DNA of 64,000 nt from contig NC_031672.1 in assembly GCF_001640025.1 (NCBI RefSeq), positions 3,658,001-3,722,000 of the forward strand, read 5' to 3'. The DNA is from Sugiyamaella lignohabitans (Eukaryota; Ascomycota; Dipodascomycetes; Dipodascales; Trichomonascaceae). The translations under genes and the position numbers were made by a program. The notes beneath the pieces were generated by a model. The model did not search any database and was not told where the DNA came from. It was given only the letters and a program-made list of their open reading frames with translations. Below are positions 1-11,221 of the stretch, piece by piece (the first letter of the stretch is position 1; each line of letters opens with the position of its first letter).

Positions 1-1446
1 TATTCATGGACCTCGACTCATTCCGGAATTCCTTCTCCGATACATAACATTACGATAAGAAGCGTTTCTGCTTCGTGTGGAGGTGTACCAAAGCTACAAT
101 CTGATAGGGATAGTACTAAGAGCACTACTTTTGGAGAAACCGAGTCGGGAATCGCGTTTCTATATGAAGGACAGCAATCTATAGCGTCGTCTCAAGATGA
201 TGACCGCTATGATCCTGTAAAACATTTGCCGGCGGAAATCGTGGCTCAAGTGTTTCGTAACTTGGATGTAGAATCAATCAACACTTGCCGGCTTCTTTCA
301 CGAACTTGGAAACATGCTGTTGAATCGGACAGTGTGTGGAGACAGAAATTCTATGCCAATGGTTGGGAAGCTACCAGTGATGTCCTTGAACCTGGGTTAT
401 ATTGGGAGCAACTATTCCGGACTCGCTATATATTAGAACAACGATGGCTCAAAGGAGCAGTGTCACCAAAGGTACTTGCTGGTCATGCTGATGGAGTGTA
501 CTGCGTACATATGGACAATGAAAAGATAGTCACCGGATCCCGAGACAGGATGATTAAGATATGGGATCTTGAAACGGGTAAACTGTTGCAGACTCTCGGA
601 GGTGAGGGTCAAAACAACATTGTAAGACGGACAAGAAGAAGCTTACCTTTGAATGAAGCACAAGATAGAGGAGCTGGTGATCATCCTGCTACAATACAGC
701 ATACCGGGTCTATTTTGTGTCTTGCTTTAGATGACAGTATTATGGTGTCAGGATCGAGTGACTCGTCTTGTATCATTTGGCAGTTGCCAAAATTTAAACC
801 TCTGAAACAGGTATACCGTCATTCAGACGGCGTGCTCGACGTGTGTCTAAGCAAGGACTATATTGTTTCATGCTCGAAAGATGCTACCATCTCTATCTGG
901 GATAGAAACGATCCAAATTACACATTGAAATATAGGTTACACGGCCACCGAGGACCGGTCAATGCAATTGATTTACGTGGTGATTATTTATTCAGTGCAA
1001 GTGGAGACGGATTTATCAAGATGTGGAGCGTGTCAACAGGCACATGGATTCGTGATTTTCAAGCCCATTCGAAAGGACTTGCATGTGTTCAAGCGTCAGA
1101 TGATTGCAAAACCATTGTTAGTGGCGGCACTGACAATGTTATTAGACTGTGGGATGTGGAAACAAGCCAGTGTGTGCGCACCCTGACTGGACATAAAGGG
1201 CTCGTGCGGTCCCTATATATCTTGGGTGACAAAATCATATCAGGATCATATGATCAGTCTATTCATATCTGGGATATTAACACTGGCAAGCTACTCACAA
1301 ATCTGAGTGGTTGGCATGGCAGCTGGATATTTAGTGCCAAAGCTGATTGTAAACGCATTGTATCCACATCATTCGGCACCAAACCGGTCATTTTAGATTT
1401 TTCATACGGGCTCGATAAACGGTATCTAAAGTGCATTCAAAAATAG
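1..1446 (+). CDS. F-box/WD40 repeat protein, 5' end cut by window edge
   Basis: The frame is open from the first base and has no convincing ATG before the F-box, so the gene starts left of the window. An F-box (LPAEIVAQVFRNLD, from about codon 75 of the visible part) is followed by about seven WD40 blades, for example GSRDRMIKIWD, GSSDSSCIIWQ, CSKDATISIWD, GGTDNVIRLWD and GSYDQSIHIWD. F-box/WD proteins of the Met30/Cdc4/Pof type are substrate receptors of SCF ubiquitin ligases: the F-box binds Skp1 and the propeller binds phosphorylated substrates. That role is inferred from family. The exact orthologue is unclear. It ends convergently with the chitin synthase gene, 215 nt away. Confidence 0.85.
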   Translation, partial: YSWTSTHSGIPSPIHNITIRSVSASCGGVPKLQSDRDSTKSTTFGETESGIAFLYEGQQSIASSQDDDRYDPVKHLPAEIVAQVFRNLDVESINTCRLLSRTWKHAVESDSVWRQKFYANGWEATSDVLEPGLYWEQLFRTRYILEQRWLKGAVSPKVLAGHADGVYCVHMDNEKIVTGSRDRMIKIWDLETGKLLQTLGGEGQNNIVRRTRRSLPLNEAQDRGAGDHPATIQHTGSILCLALDDSIMVSGSSDSSCIIWQLPKFKPLKQVYRHSDGVLDVCLSKDYIVSCSKDATISIWDRNDPNYTLKYRLHGHRGPVNAIDLRGDYLFSASGDGFIKMWSVSTGTWIRDFQAHSKGLACVQASDDCKTIVSGGTDNVIRLWDVETSQCVRTLTGHKGLVRSLYILGDKIISGSYDQSIHIWDINTGKLLTNLSGWHGSWIFSAKADCKRIVSTSFGTKPVILDFSYGLDKRYLKCIQK

Positions 1447-1475
1447 AGCTGCTGACCATGGTCTAGAGACCCGTC

Positions 1476-1511
1476 TGGGACTTGGCCTAGGACGCTGGGG
1501 TGAAAGTCCCA
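1476..1511 (+). other. 3'-UTR hairpin after the F-box/WD40 gene
   Basis: TGGGACTT at 1476-1483 pairs perfectly with AAGTCCCA at 1504-1511 around a 20-nt loop, 30 nt past the stop codon. It could be a 3'-end or mRNA-stability element. Function unknown. Confidence 0.4.
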
Positions 1512-1661
1512 CTTAATACGAATTAGTATATGACATTATGATTTGTATTTTATTTATTAAACACAATCGGAAGTTGAAGTTTGAAGTTGTAGTAAAATAT
1601 ATTTCAAATATTTGCGAGTCATGAAAAAAGGTATAAAAAAGATGAGAAGAAAATATATGCA

Positions 1662-4600
1662 TTACTTTTGGCCAGTAATAATTGGCTTGCGTCTTCTATT
1701 CATAGTCCTGTTCTTGGTCTCTGAAAGGTATTTCACACCGCTTTGAACAAGGTATGCAGAGGATCCGATGGCTCTAAACAGGGCCAGGCCTGCCACTGAC
1801 CACAGGATGATCTTTAAGTAAACGTTGTTGTTAGTACTATCAAGTCCGAATACCTGGGTCATGATCATTGCAAGTAGTGCGTTGGAAATCATCCAAACGA
1901 GCACAACTCTGGTTCTGACTTCACGGTAGTAATCTTGTTGGACAGTAAGCTGGTTAGCAGGGGCTTCAGGGATTCTCGTACGTTCACGAAGGTTGTGAAG
2001 AGCCTCTTCGTATCCACTATCAATATCAAGTTGCTCAGAGGGCATTTCGATTTCAACGACATCTTTTCCAGCCTCTGTCTTGACAACAGCAGAACCCAAA
2101 TCCATCTTTTGCTCGTTGTCACCCTTTGTACCCCAGGTGACATCATGAGTATTACAGAAGGCGTAGATTTGCAGAGTACAGACATAGCTTGGCAAAAGGA
2201 AGAAGTACTGCAAACTGGAGGTAAAGACGTGCCACGGATCAAAGTAAAGGAATGACATTAGAGCATAAAGTCCATAGGTTGAAGCTAGAGATACGATAAT
2301 GGTGGTAAACACGTTGTTTCCAACAGTCACGCCATCTCCCGAGTTTCTCAGAGTCTCAATGACAAAGTAAAGACCACAGCCGGTTGCGAAAGCAGACACA
2401 ATGGAAAGCAAAATCATGCAGGTCATGAACAGTCCATGAGCACCCTGTGGTCTGTTACCGAGAGACAAAACGAACAAAGCAGCGATGACCGAAATCAAGA
2501 TATACTTGAAGATCAAGAAAATGTACTCAGCACCATTGTTTGGAATAACAACCGGTTGACTACCAGCAAGAGATCCGGCAACGAAGTAAAAGGCTAGGTA
2601 ATAGTTTGCCAACGAAAAAAATGTAAAAATGAGTTGGATGAATTGATATAGAAATTCAACGTGGAGGAAGAACTTTCTTGTAAATGAGTGATCGGTTTTC
2701 CAGACTTGTCTGAAATGGGTCAACGAGTAAATAGCAGCGAAAAGTGCACCATTAAGCCATCTTCTACGTTGCGAAATAAACTCGGGAATTGCATCTGGAA
2801 CATCTGTCTCACCAGTTGCGGCTCGCACATACTTCAAAACCCACTTTTCATCCCTCTTCGCGACCAGTTCCCAACAAAGAATACGATCCTCTGCTAGATA
2901 CATGTTAGAGGTGAAAACGTCAGTGTCGTTTCCATGCAATGTTTCTCCCTTAAAATACGAAGCCAGAGGACCGGTACCATCCTCGTGGTTTCTAAGTGCT
3001 CTGTATCTGTAGGCAGATAAAGCTCCGGGTAATACTGAGATATATCCAAAAGCACTCTCCAAAGGCTTATCGAGAATATTGGACATCTTGTATTCGAAAT
3101 TCTGGGCAGCGACCAGTGGGTTAAACAGGTTGAGACCGCCCTTTCCAGTCATGGCCTTGATCTCACCGCAGGCACCGGCCACATTCGAATCACTATCAAA
3201 AGCCTTCCAGAGGTGGTAAATAGTGTCCCTACCGGGTCTGGTACCCACATCGAGCAGAACGGTGACATTAGGGTTCAAAAGAGGACAGAAAGCATTGAAC
3301 AACCATCTGTGAGAGTTGATCTTCTTCTGGTTCTTTTCCTTCAGACAGAAGAGCATTTGAACGGGAACAATACCCTTTTCAGCACCCTGAAATTTAAGGT
3401 CGTCGTCCAGAGATACTTGGGTGGTATACTCGAAAATGTGTGCCTTGACTTCTTTACCGTTGACAAAGTTCTTGGCAATACCTTCTTGATACACACCCAT
3501 AGCAGCTAATACGTCCAAAACTCTTGGGTTGACCTTTGTACGACCGTCTGATACAATGGAGACGACAATTTTTTTCCAACCGTCTTTACCCCATACTCTA
3601 CTTTTGTGTCTAGAGCAGAGGTGTGCAATGTTTTTCATCACTGCATGCAAAGTTCTTGTGAACGATTCCTCGTCTTCGTTATACATGGTAACACAGATAC
3701 ACAGCTGGATTTCACGCTCGTAAATAGCAGGACGAAGGGTAAATCCAGACTCGGAAAAGTCATCAGGATCCGAAGTACAGGCTGTGTATCTCATGTAGAC
3801 AAACTCATCATTGTCACGTCTAGGAAGGAAACTATACAACTTGGTGGGAACAGGACAATCCAAAATCAAATTACCTCTAACAAGCTTGACCTCCTTTCTA
3901 GACATGGATTTGTGTCTTCTGGGGTGGGCCTTGTCTGGCAATTCGTAATGCTCGGTACTCAGAGTAACCTGACTCGACGTTGTAGATCTGACATCGTCAA
4001 AAGCAGCCTCAACCTCTTCAACAAACCCGTCCTCTGAATCACTATAATCAATTCCGGCTATAGCTCTTCCCCCATGTTCTCTATCGATTTCTTCGTCACT
4101 ATCACTGTCGTCAATAGTAATAACGGACTCAGTGTTGGATGCAATGCTGTTTTGACGACCATATTCATGGTGATGGTGGCTTCCTGCAAGATCAGCTCCA
4201 GCTCCTCCTACAGCTGTGGGCCTAGCAAAACGGCCTGTTCCATAAGGGGCATGGAAATTTGGCTGAGGGGGTAATGGAATTGACGAAGCAGGATAATTTG
4301 CGGTGCCTGGAGATGGAGCTCTTGGTAAAGGAGATCCACTGCTGGCAATTGAAGGACTCTGATCTTTCAAAGGGGATTCTAAACGAGTCCACTCGGCTCT
4401 TCCAGCGCCAAACTGACTAAATCTAGTAGGTGAACCTCTTGGAGTGCCGTGCACAGACGTGCTATCCCGTCGACTACTTCCGTGGTTCGACATGCGACTA
4501 GGAGATCCTGCTGGTGAGCTGTATGGGTTGGCCAGGTCGTCTATATAACTAGTTAGTGACTGATACAATTCACCCGAACTACCTCTTATTCTATCCGACA

Positions 4601-4825
4601 ACTGTGTTGTTTGTGGAGAACCCCGTAATTTCAACCAATGCTCAGAACGACTCAAGACTTACCCAAATAATATTGCTGCCTGTTTGGCGAATAAGCTAAT
4701 GGAGACGGTTGTGTAATGGTTGGTGGAGCAGGAGCCCCACCGGCAGCAGAACTGCCCGGAATTTCTGGCAGATTCCTGGGTGCCGGTGAGCCCCTAGTAG
4801 GGGAAGTTGGTCGATTATTATCCAT
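1662..4825 (-). CDS. Chitin synthase, CHS1/CHS2 type, one intron
   Basis: Membrane glycosyltransferase that polymerises UDP-GlcNAc into chitin. Exon 1 is 4825-4663 (starts [12 protein letters not shown]); exon 2 is 4540-1662; the product is about 1013 aa. The intron (4662-4541, 122 nt) has donor GTAAGT, branch site CTAAC and acceptor TAG, and the phases match (1 then 2 nt). The first 240 or so residues are Pro/Ser-rich and disordered with a short His run. The catalytic core shows the EDR motif ([10 protein letters not shown], about residue 603) and the QRRRW product-site motif (about 645), followed by several hydrophobic segments. Without splicing, exon 2 has no plausible start, so a single-exon model would lose the N-terminus. 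Paralogue assignment within CHS1/CHS2 is not possible by eye. Confidence 0.93.
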
Positions 4826-6752
4826 AGCCAATTGTGAGGTGATGAACAAGAAATTGCAATCTCGTTTCTAGACTTCTCCACAACGACTGAATGGTAGACT
4901 TATATAAAATCACCGACAAGACAAACGAAAAAAAAGAGTTTGACAAGAACGTATAATATGTCTGAGTATTTAGGTTAAGTTCAGCATCTGCTGCACCGCC
5001 GCTATTTATTTGGGGTGTATTTTTCTATGCATTGTTTGTTGTTTTGATCTCTCCTAGTTAGGAGCTGTGCAGGTACACAAAGCAGATCCAAGGCATGATC
5101 GTCCGACGCTAAGCCAGTTGGGCCGAGATGTAAATAGTTCCTGTCAGCGGAGAAAAAGTTCAAAAAATGATATATAAAATACAACCGACTACTATTTCCT
5201 GTTGAATAGTGTTTTGGCCAAGGTTTAAACATGCATAGATTTTGTATTACGGGTATGTGTAATCGCTAGCCATCTACTTTAATCTTGATTTTACTGAGTC
5301 TATTTTGGCACCTGGAAATCACTGATTATGCGGCTTGCATACTATCACAGGTGGTAGGTGCAGGCTATTTTCAGTGGGTCTTGAGTCTATTGGATCCTAA
5401 GAAACCTTGCTGGCTTGTCAGTAGCATGGAATGGACGTTATGAAAACAGCGAGGTTGGTGAAGTCTGTATGGCGCGTATTAATGAGGCGGTAGTTTCCAA
5501 ATTTCTCAGCCATATTAATAAGAGGCTGTGGGTAATATGAGGTGAATGGTTGGTCGGCTGTTCAGTGACGCTATTAGCATGCATGGTATGACACTGGACG
5601 ACTGGTCCAGCAATCTCACGAGCGGGGATGTGATCTTGCCATGCAAGTACCACCTTTTGAAATGGCTGATGATGCCTCAACTTGTGCTGATTCAAGCCAT
5701 CATGCCATCCATGTATGCACGTAGTACCTGCCTCTGACCAGCACTCCACTTCTTGAGAAAATTATAAAAGAACTCTAGTTTGATCTCCTCTACCGAAGAA
5801 TTGACACGACCTGACAGTAACTGGTAAGAATTGACAGCTTATTACCCTGGTACATGTCAATCCAGTTAGAGTTCAAAAGACCGTCCGCTGCAGCTAGACA
5901 TATTTGCCCGTCAACACCTCACAGTAAGCTCATCCGTTTCCTGCGGCCAATCGAAGATTAACTGGCAGCTCCAGCACCTTTGTCTCACCAGACAATGGAC
6001 CTCAGGCCCTGCCAAGTCGTCACACAACTGCCATTGGCCAGTGACCTACCAAATAGACTGCCCGATGCAGTATAGCTGTTATGCAGGGACGCGAGGATCG
6101 GCCAGAATCTGTGCACATCTGTTTACAAATCCCGGCCCCGAGACTTTTCCGACGTTCGCGAGAAGTGCTACGGGACGGGGTCCTGCCTCCGGCAGCTGGG
6201 GCTGCGCCCCAGACCCCCCGGCTCCTCTCCCTTCGCTCGAGTCGGTGCGTACACGGTCCCAGAACGCTCCGCGAAGCGGAGCACAACGGGGTCTGGGGCA
6301 GCGTCCCAGCCGCCTGAGGCCTGTCCCCGTCAATAATGGTTCCGGGAGAGTGGTCGGAGGTGTTTAGACCGGGTTTTGTCCCCAGTCAGTCCTTTAGTAT
6401 CCGTGAGCCGGAACCCTTCCGACCGGAGAGGAAATACGAGTTGAATACGATACCTGGTGACTTTAACTGGGTCAATTGAGCCTCGAAAACTCACTCATGA
6501 GCTTAATTTGCAAAATATTACTTGAATTCGAGTGTTCGAGTGCCTGGAGATACTGCTGAGACTGATCACTTGCATCAGTTCACTTATTCCTATCGATGTG
6601 TATCGTTAAGAGAATATTTCAGTCAGATGTGCGATATTTACGAGATAATTTATTTCGACATGAACGAGCATATTTCCAGACCGCATGAGCTGATTATAAG
6701 AGTTCGTCAGTGGTCCATAGACTTCATAGATACCTCGTTTCGAAACTGTGCC
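4826..6752. other. Divergent intergenic region, chitin synthase / SCO1
   Basis: About 1.9 kb with only short unsupported ORFs (for example a 76-codon ATG ORF at 5002-5232 minus). It contains one diverged copy of the dispersed GC-rich element (6185-6320). No RNA gene was recognised. Confidence 0.6.
6185..6320. repeat. Dispersed GC-rich element, full b-c copy, diverged
   Basis: Left arm starts GCCTCCGGCAGC with a b-type tip; right arm has a GCTCCGCGAAGCGGAGC tip and ends CCGCCTGAGGC. Several arm substitutions suggest an old copy. The centre ACACGGTCCC matches other copies. Confidence 0.85.
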
Positions 6753-7751
6753 ATGTCTCTCACACTTGGCAAAGGCTGTATACCTTGGTTAGGCAACAGA
6801 GTACTTATTACTGGTGCTAGATCTTCTCGTTTAATATCCTCATGTCGACCTCTTCTGAACTCAAGTAAAGTTCCAGGGTCATCGCAGCCAGATCAAACTA
6901 ATCAGACAATCGAATCAAACGAATCCAAAAGTTCTGCTTCTCATATTGCAGATAATGGTACCGCTCGTCATGGATTCGATCCTAAAAAACCTCGAAAACC
7001 TTTGAGCAGAATTGCATTGGGTCAAGAGCCTGGCAAGCAGGGACCTATCTCGTCAGCCAGACAACCTGGTTTCATTAACTGGACTGCGGCTGGTATTTTC
7101 TTGGCTGTTGGCGGTGGTTTGACTTGGTATTTCCAGCGCGAAAAGAAGAGAATTGCTATTCGAAAGGAAGAAGAAGCTAATCAGAGTGTGGGCATGCCGT
7201 CTATTGGCGGTCCTTTCAGTTTGATTGATCAGAACGGCAACAAGTTTACTGATAAAGATATGCTTGGTAAATTTGCTCTGCTGTATTTTGGTTTCTCCAT
7301 GTGTCCAGATATCTGTCCTGAAGAGCTTGAAAACATGTCGAACATCCTCGACGATATCAACAAACCAGGCGAAGAGCACCGTCTACTACCAGTATTCATC
7401 ACCTGTGATCCTAACCGAGATTCACCAGAAGTGCTTAAAGCATATCTAGCAGAGTTCCATCCCGATATCATTGGCCTGACTGGTTCGTACGAAGATATCA
7501 AACAGACCTGTAAAGAGTATCGGGTGTACTTCTCGACACCTCCCGATCTCAAGGCCGGAGACGAGTACCTGGTCGACCACTCGATCTTCTTCTACCTCAT
7601 GGACCCAGAGGGCCGTTTTGTCGAAGCCCTCGGAAAAAACTACACTCCAGAACAAGTCAACGAGCGAATCAAAAGCCACATGGACGCCTGGGTCCCGCAA
7701 TCGCAGCGTGAACAGAAATCCAAGGGTTTCCTCTCCGGCTTGTTCTCCTAA
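6753..7751 (+). CDS. SCO1: Sco1-type mitochondrial copper chaperone
   Basis: Delivers copper to the Cu-A site of cytochrome c oxidase subunit 2 from the inner mitochondrial membrane. The ATG at 6753 gives 332 aa beginning MSLTLGKGC with an Arg/Ser-rich, acid-poor presequence. The frame continues upstream but only to a non-ATG codon. A single transmembrane helix lies at about residues 109-127 and the thioredoxin-like domain faces the intermembrane space. The copper ligands are visible: CPDIC (Cys184, Cys188) and the distal His276 in VDHSIFF. Length and order fit the Sco family. The gene is convergent with the AIM2-like gene, and a repeat element lies between the two stops. Confidence 0.96.
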   Translation: MSLTLGKGCIPWLGNRVLITGARSSRLISSCRPLLNSSKVPGSSQPDQTNQTIESNESKSSASHIADNGTARHGFDPKKPRKPLSRIALGQEPGKQGPISSARQPGFINWTAAGIFLAVGGGLTWYFQREKKRIAIRKEEEANQSVGMPSIGGPFSLIDQNGNKFTDKDMLGKFALLYFGFSMCPDICPEELENMSNILDDINKPGEEHRLLPVFITCDPNRDSPEVLKAYLAEFHPDIIGLTGSYEDIKQTCKEYRVYFSTPPDLKAGDEYLVDHSIFFYLMDPEGRFVEALGKNYTPEQVNERIKSHMDAWVPQSQREQKSKGFLSGLFS

Positions 7752-7806
7752 CTCTCCTGTCATCCACATCTGTATATATTCTCCTCTTTCTTTTAACGGG
7801 CAGCAT

Positions 7807-7941
7807 GCCTCCGGCGGCTGGGGCCCTGCCCCAGACCCTGTAGCTCCTCTCGCTGCGCTCGAGTCGTTCCGTCGACGGTCCCAGTAGCTCCGCGAAGCGG
7901 AGCACAACGGGGTCTGGGGCAGCGCCCCAGCCGCTGGAGGC
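7807..7941. repeat. Dispersed GC-rich element, full b-c copy
   Basis: Lies between the convergent stops of SCO1 (7751) and the AIM2-like gene (7987). Left tip is b-type, right tip GCTCCGCGAAGCGGAGC; the centre contains GTCGACGGTCCCAG. Flanks read CAT/AT at the two ends. Confidence 0.93.
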
Positions 7942-7986
7942 ATTTGTTCCTCATACCAGCTAATAATAAAAGTGTATTTAGTGTAA

Positions 7987-8875
7987 TTAGTTCTTGGGGA
8001 AAGACTGCTTGAACCAGGCGACGGCGTCGCAGAAAGCCTTCTCTTTAGCGAACTTGACAATGGGGTTGGTGATGTCACCACGGACAGCGAATCCGTGCTC
8101 GACGCCAGAGGCCAGGGTCGTGAAATAGGTGGCCTTGATCTCCTTGAGAGTGGCCTCGGTCTGCTTTCTCAACTCTTCGGTGTAGATAGTATCGGTCTCG
8201 GCACCGGCAATGAAGAGAGGTCCCTTGATAGCACGGATCTCGTCGATGGTGACAAACGAGGGGTGGAAAACAGCCACGGCGTGAACCTTCTTCTCGCCGA
8301 GAAGTTGGATGGCATACTTGGCTCCGAAACAGTATCCAACAGCTGTAATGTAGGTAGGAGCGTACTTCTTCACAATCTCTTCGTAGACAGTGTCAATATC
8401 AGGACGGGTCTTCTCAGGAGTGTGGTGAGGCAGCCAGTCCTTGGCAAAGTCGAAAGCTGGTCCGTTCTGTCTGGCAAGAATAGTGTCTCCCTTGAAAATA
8501 TCGGGTAAAACAACCAAGTATCCGGCCTCGGCATACTGGTCAGCCAACAATTGACTGTTGATGAACTCGTGACCAAAAACGTCGGGAAGGAAAAGAAGCA
8601 CGTTCTTGGATGATTGGTCTCCTACAATGTACGAGGCAATTCCGCCAAAGTCGACAGTCTTTCCAGAAGCTTCACCTTCTGTTTCAATTGTTAGTGTTTT
8701 TCTTTTGTGGCAGTCAATTGTTGGGTCGGTGAGTGCCTCCGGCGGCTGGGGCTCTGCCCCAGACCCCGTGGCTCCTGCTTCGCAGGAGATTGCTCGGTCC
8801 GTGAGGGGTCAACGGGGTAAACCTACCATGTCTGAAGCCTTTGGTACAACATTCTCCGGGAGGGTTGGAAGCCAT
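7987..8875 (-). CDS. AIM2: Dienelactone hydrolase family protein (Aim2-like), one intron
   Basis: Alpha/beta hydrolase of the dienelactone hydrolase family; the in vivo substrate of the yeast protein is not settled. Exon 1 is 8875-8827 (MASNPPGECCTKGFRH); exon 2 is 8678-7987; 246 aa. The intron (8826-8679, 148 nt) has donor GTAGGT, branch CTAAC and acceptor CAG with matching phase. It contains one arm of the dispersed repeat. The N-terminal GxCC pattern matches Aim2. The catalytic triad is Cys133 in GYCFGA, an Asp in GAETDTIY, and the His in GVEHGFAVRGD. Exon 2 alone has only a GTG start, which supports the split model. Confidence 0.93.
8735..8788. repeat. Dispersed GC-rich element, single left a-arm, intronic
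   Basis: TGCCTCCGGCGGC, hairpin with loop TCT, GACCCCGTGG, a-type tip. It lies wholly within the AIM2-like intron, between donor and branch site. Confidence 0.93.
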
Positions 8876-10444
8876 TGTTTATTGTGTGATAGATATTATG
8901 CAATTGAGACAGGTGATGAAAGCAATTCAACTCAATGAGTGTGTGTCGGAATAATAGCAATGAAAATTTCACGCTCAGGAACAAGATGGAAGTTTGCCGG
9001 TTTTTATATTTCTACTTGCCATCGGAGATTACGATATATCGAGGAAAATAACGGCAGATCGGCGCTAACTCCGATCGGCCGGCATACGGAAAACGGCCCC
9101 CTGGTTCCTAACCCAAACTAGGGGTAACCCCAGTAAACGGGTATAAACTCACCCATAAACGGCACAGGTTTCTCATATTTGACTGTATCTCACCACAAAG
9201 GGTCCAGAACTTTCTCTCTAGACTTTCTAGGATCAATATTAGAAGCATTGTCAGTTGCATTCAAAGTTTGGATCCGTGAGCCTGGAAATGTTAAATAACT
9301 GAGAATGGAGATATCATTGGATTCATTTAGTCCATTGCCGTTTAACGGAGGTAAAGTGACCAAAAAAATTCTGCTGGGTGTCAAAATCAGTTGAAAAGAG
9401 TACCAAAAGCTCCAGAAATATCACCAAGCATGAGTTCCAGACGGATGGTCCACAAGCGAGCCAGACAACTGTCTATCAGTGGGGTAACTACTTCTTCGGA
9501 TAGCCAGCATGCGGAAATATATGCGATATGACGGGCCAGGATATACGAGTACGAGTTGCAGGGAGTACTCTCAGTTGATTGGATATGAGGTGAGTGCCTT
9601 TGCACAGCCAAACATGTGTTTCGGAGAATACTCCGAAATGTGACACAAGCAGCTATCTGGCGATAAGTAATGAATGTGAATGAAATACTCAATTCTACCC
9701 CAGGTATCTCGATCACATCCAATATTCTGCGACGATTGGACTGGTAGCATCACAGCACCATAGTTGCACAGTAGCAGAATAACAAAATGCTACGGATGAG
9801 CTCTTATATCGTTCTTTAACCAGATCAGAGGTTTGCTGGCTGCAGGACACTGAACTGTCCAATCTTTCAAAATCGCAACTCAAACAGTAGTTGATCAGTG
9901 TCATATCGTCCATGACCCTTGAAGCTAGAAATTTCAGAGCCCATTAATTAATTAACCACAGGGCACGTAGAAGTAACTCCCGCGAAGCGGGAGCTACGGG
10001 GTCTGGGGCAACGCCCCAGCCGCCGGAGGCAATCAGTCCCCGACAGCGTATCCATTTGACAACGATAACAAAGAAGAATTAGAAATTGGTAGATTGAAGA
10101 AAGCTAATTAGTTTATTTAGCGTGAAAAGCGGCGAGATCAAGTCCGCGCGGAGAGTGTAGTCATCAGAAGTCACCTGCAAACAGGGTCCGAACGGCTTGT
10201 TCTATCTTTGACGAGATCGTCGGACTCGTGCATGATCTAGAAAAATTAATTTTGGTAGGTGATGCGATATAGCAACAAATACACAACCAAGTAGCCAGGA
10301 CGAACTGGTTTAACGGTTACGAGAACAAGAGTCACGAGATTCAATTATTTCGAAGTCAGCTCTTTCTCTTATAATTAATTATCCACAAAAAAAAACTATT
10401 TCAGCACTCATTCGATTCGAGGTATCAGGATAATATAGCTCACA
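8876..10444. other. Divergent intergenic region, AIM2-like / YAR1
   Basis: About 1.6 kb without a supported gene; the short minus-strand frames at 9190-9913 show no family signature. It carries one single-arm repeat at 9977-10030. Confidence 0.6.
9977..10030. repeat. Dispersed GC-rich element, single right arm
   Basis: Tip is CTCCCGCGAAGCGGGAG, a variant whose stem changes are compensated on both sides; loop AAC; ends CCGCCGGAGGCA. Confidence 0.9.
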
Positions 10445-10996
10445 ATGGCGTCGACCCCCTTGACCGCAGAACAGATTGACGACCTCATCTTCGATACTCG
10501 TGCTGGCGAACTCGAAGTCGTACAAGAGTTCCTTAATACTCACAGTGGAGAACAACTTCTCCAGGTTAAAGATGAATACAGTTTGGCAACCCCACTTCAC
10601 ATGGCCAGTGGAAATGGACATATCGAGATAGTCAAGCTGCTGCTTGCCAAGTTGTCTGGTGACGAACTCGTCAAGTTTGTCAAAGCAGAAAATGACTCTG
10701 GAAACACGGCTCTTCACTGGGCCTCATTGAACGGACACTTGGAAGTTGTCAAACTGCTGTGTGATGCGGGAAGTGACCCTTTTTCCAAGAACAAAGCTGG
10801 CCATGACTCGTTCTACGAGGCCGAGGTCAACGAGCAAGAAACCGTCATCGACTATCTTTTAGAACGCTATTCTGTTGAGCCAGAAGACGACGATGAGCCT
10901 GAATCGTCTTCTGATGCTGCTGCTTCTGCTGCTACCACTACTACTTCCACAGATGAAGTTGCCAGCAAAGTGGAGAACCTCTCAGTGGGCAATTAA
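10445..10996 (+). CDS. YAR1: Yar1-type ankyrin repeat protein
   Basis: In S. cerevisiae Yar1 is the dedicated chaperone of ribosomal protein Rps3, protecting it until it joins the 40S subunit. The 183-aa product has ankyrin repeats at about residues 37-125, including ATPLHMASGNGHIEIVKLLL and NTALHWASLNGHLEVVKLL. These are followed by the acidic VEPEDDDEPE stretch that also follows the ankyrins in Yar1, then a low-complexity Ala/Thr tail. Length (about 200 aa in S. cerevisiae) and motif order agree. The ATG at 10445 follows an A-rich leader. Confidence 0.95.
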   Translation: MASTPLTAEQIDDLIFDTRAGELEVVQEFLNTHSGEQLLQVKDEYSLATPLHMASGNGHIEIVKLLLAKLSGDELVKFVKAENDSGNTALHWASLNGHLEVVKLLCDAGSDPFSKNKAGHDSFYEAEVNEQETVIDYLLERYSVEPEDDDEPESSSDAAASAATTTTSTDEVASKVENLSVGN

Positions 10997-11221
10997 GACT
11001 GTGCCTGTGATACTGTGCCTCCAGCGACTCTTGTACTCTCTTCGTAACTCACAATACCCGGCACCGACACAAAATATTCCAGAAAACAGGAGACCTATAG
11101 AGGTGGGAGTATCGTGAAGTGTGTGTTGCGACGAGCGGGAAAAACCTGGTGAGCACTTGTGGACAAAACTGCATGTACAAACTAGAGATTAGTTATCCGT
11201 ATTAATTTATTTATCTTATGC

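Noticed and set aside
6522..6752. N-terminal extension of SCO1 by 77 residues
   Set aside because: It would need a TTG start, and the added residues do not look like a presequence; the ATG at 6753 does.
9387..9722. 111-codon minus-strand frame
   Set aside because: Starts only with TTG, composition not protein-like, no motif.
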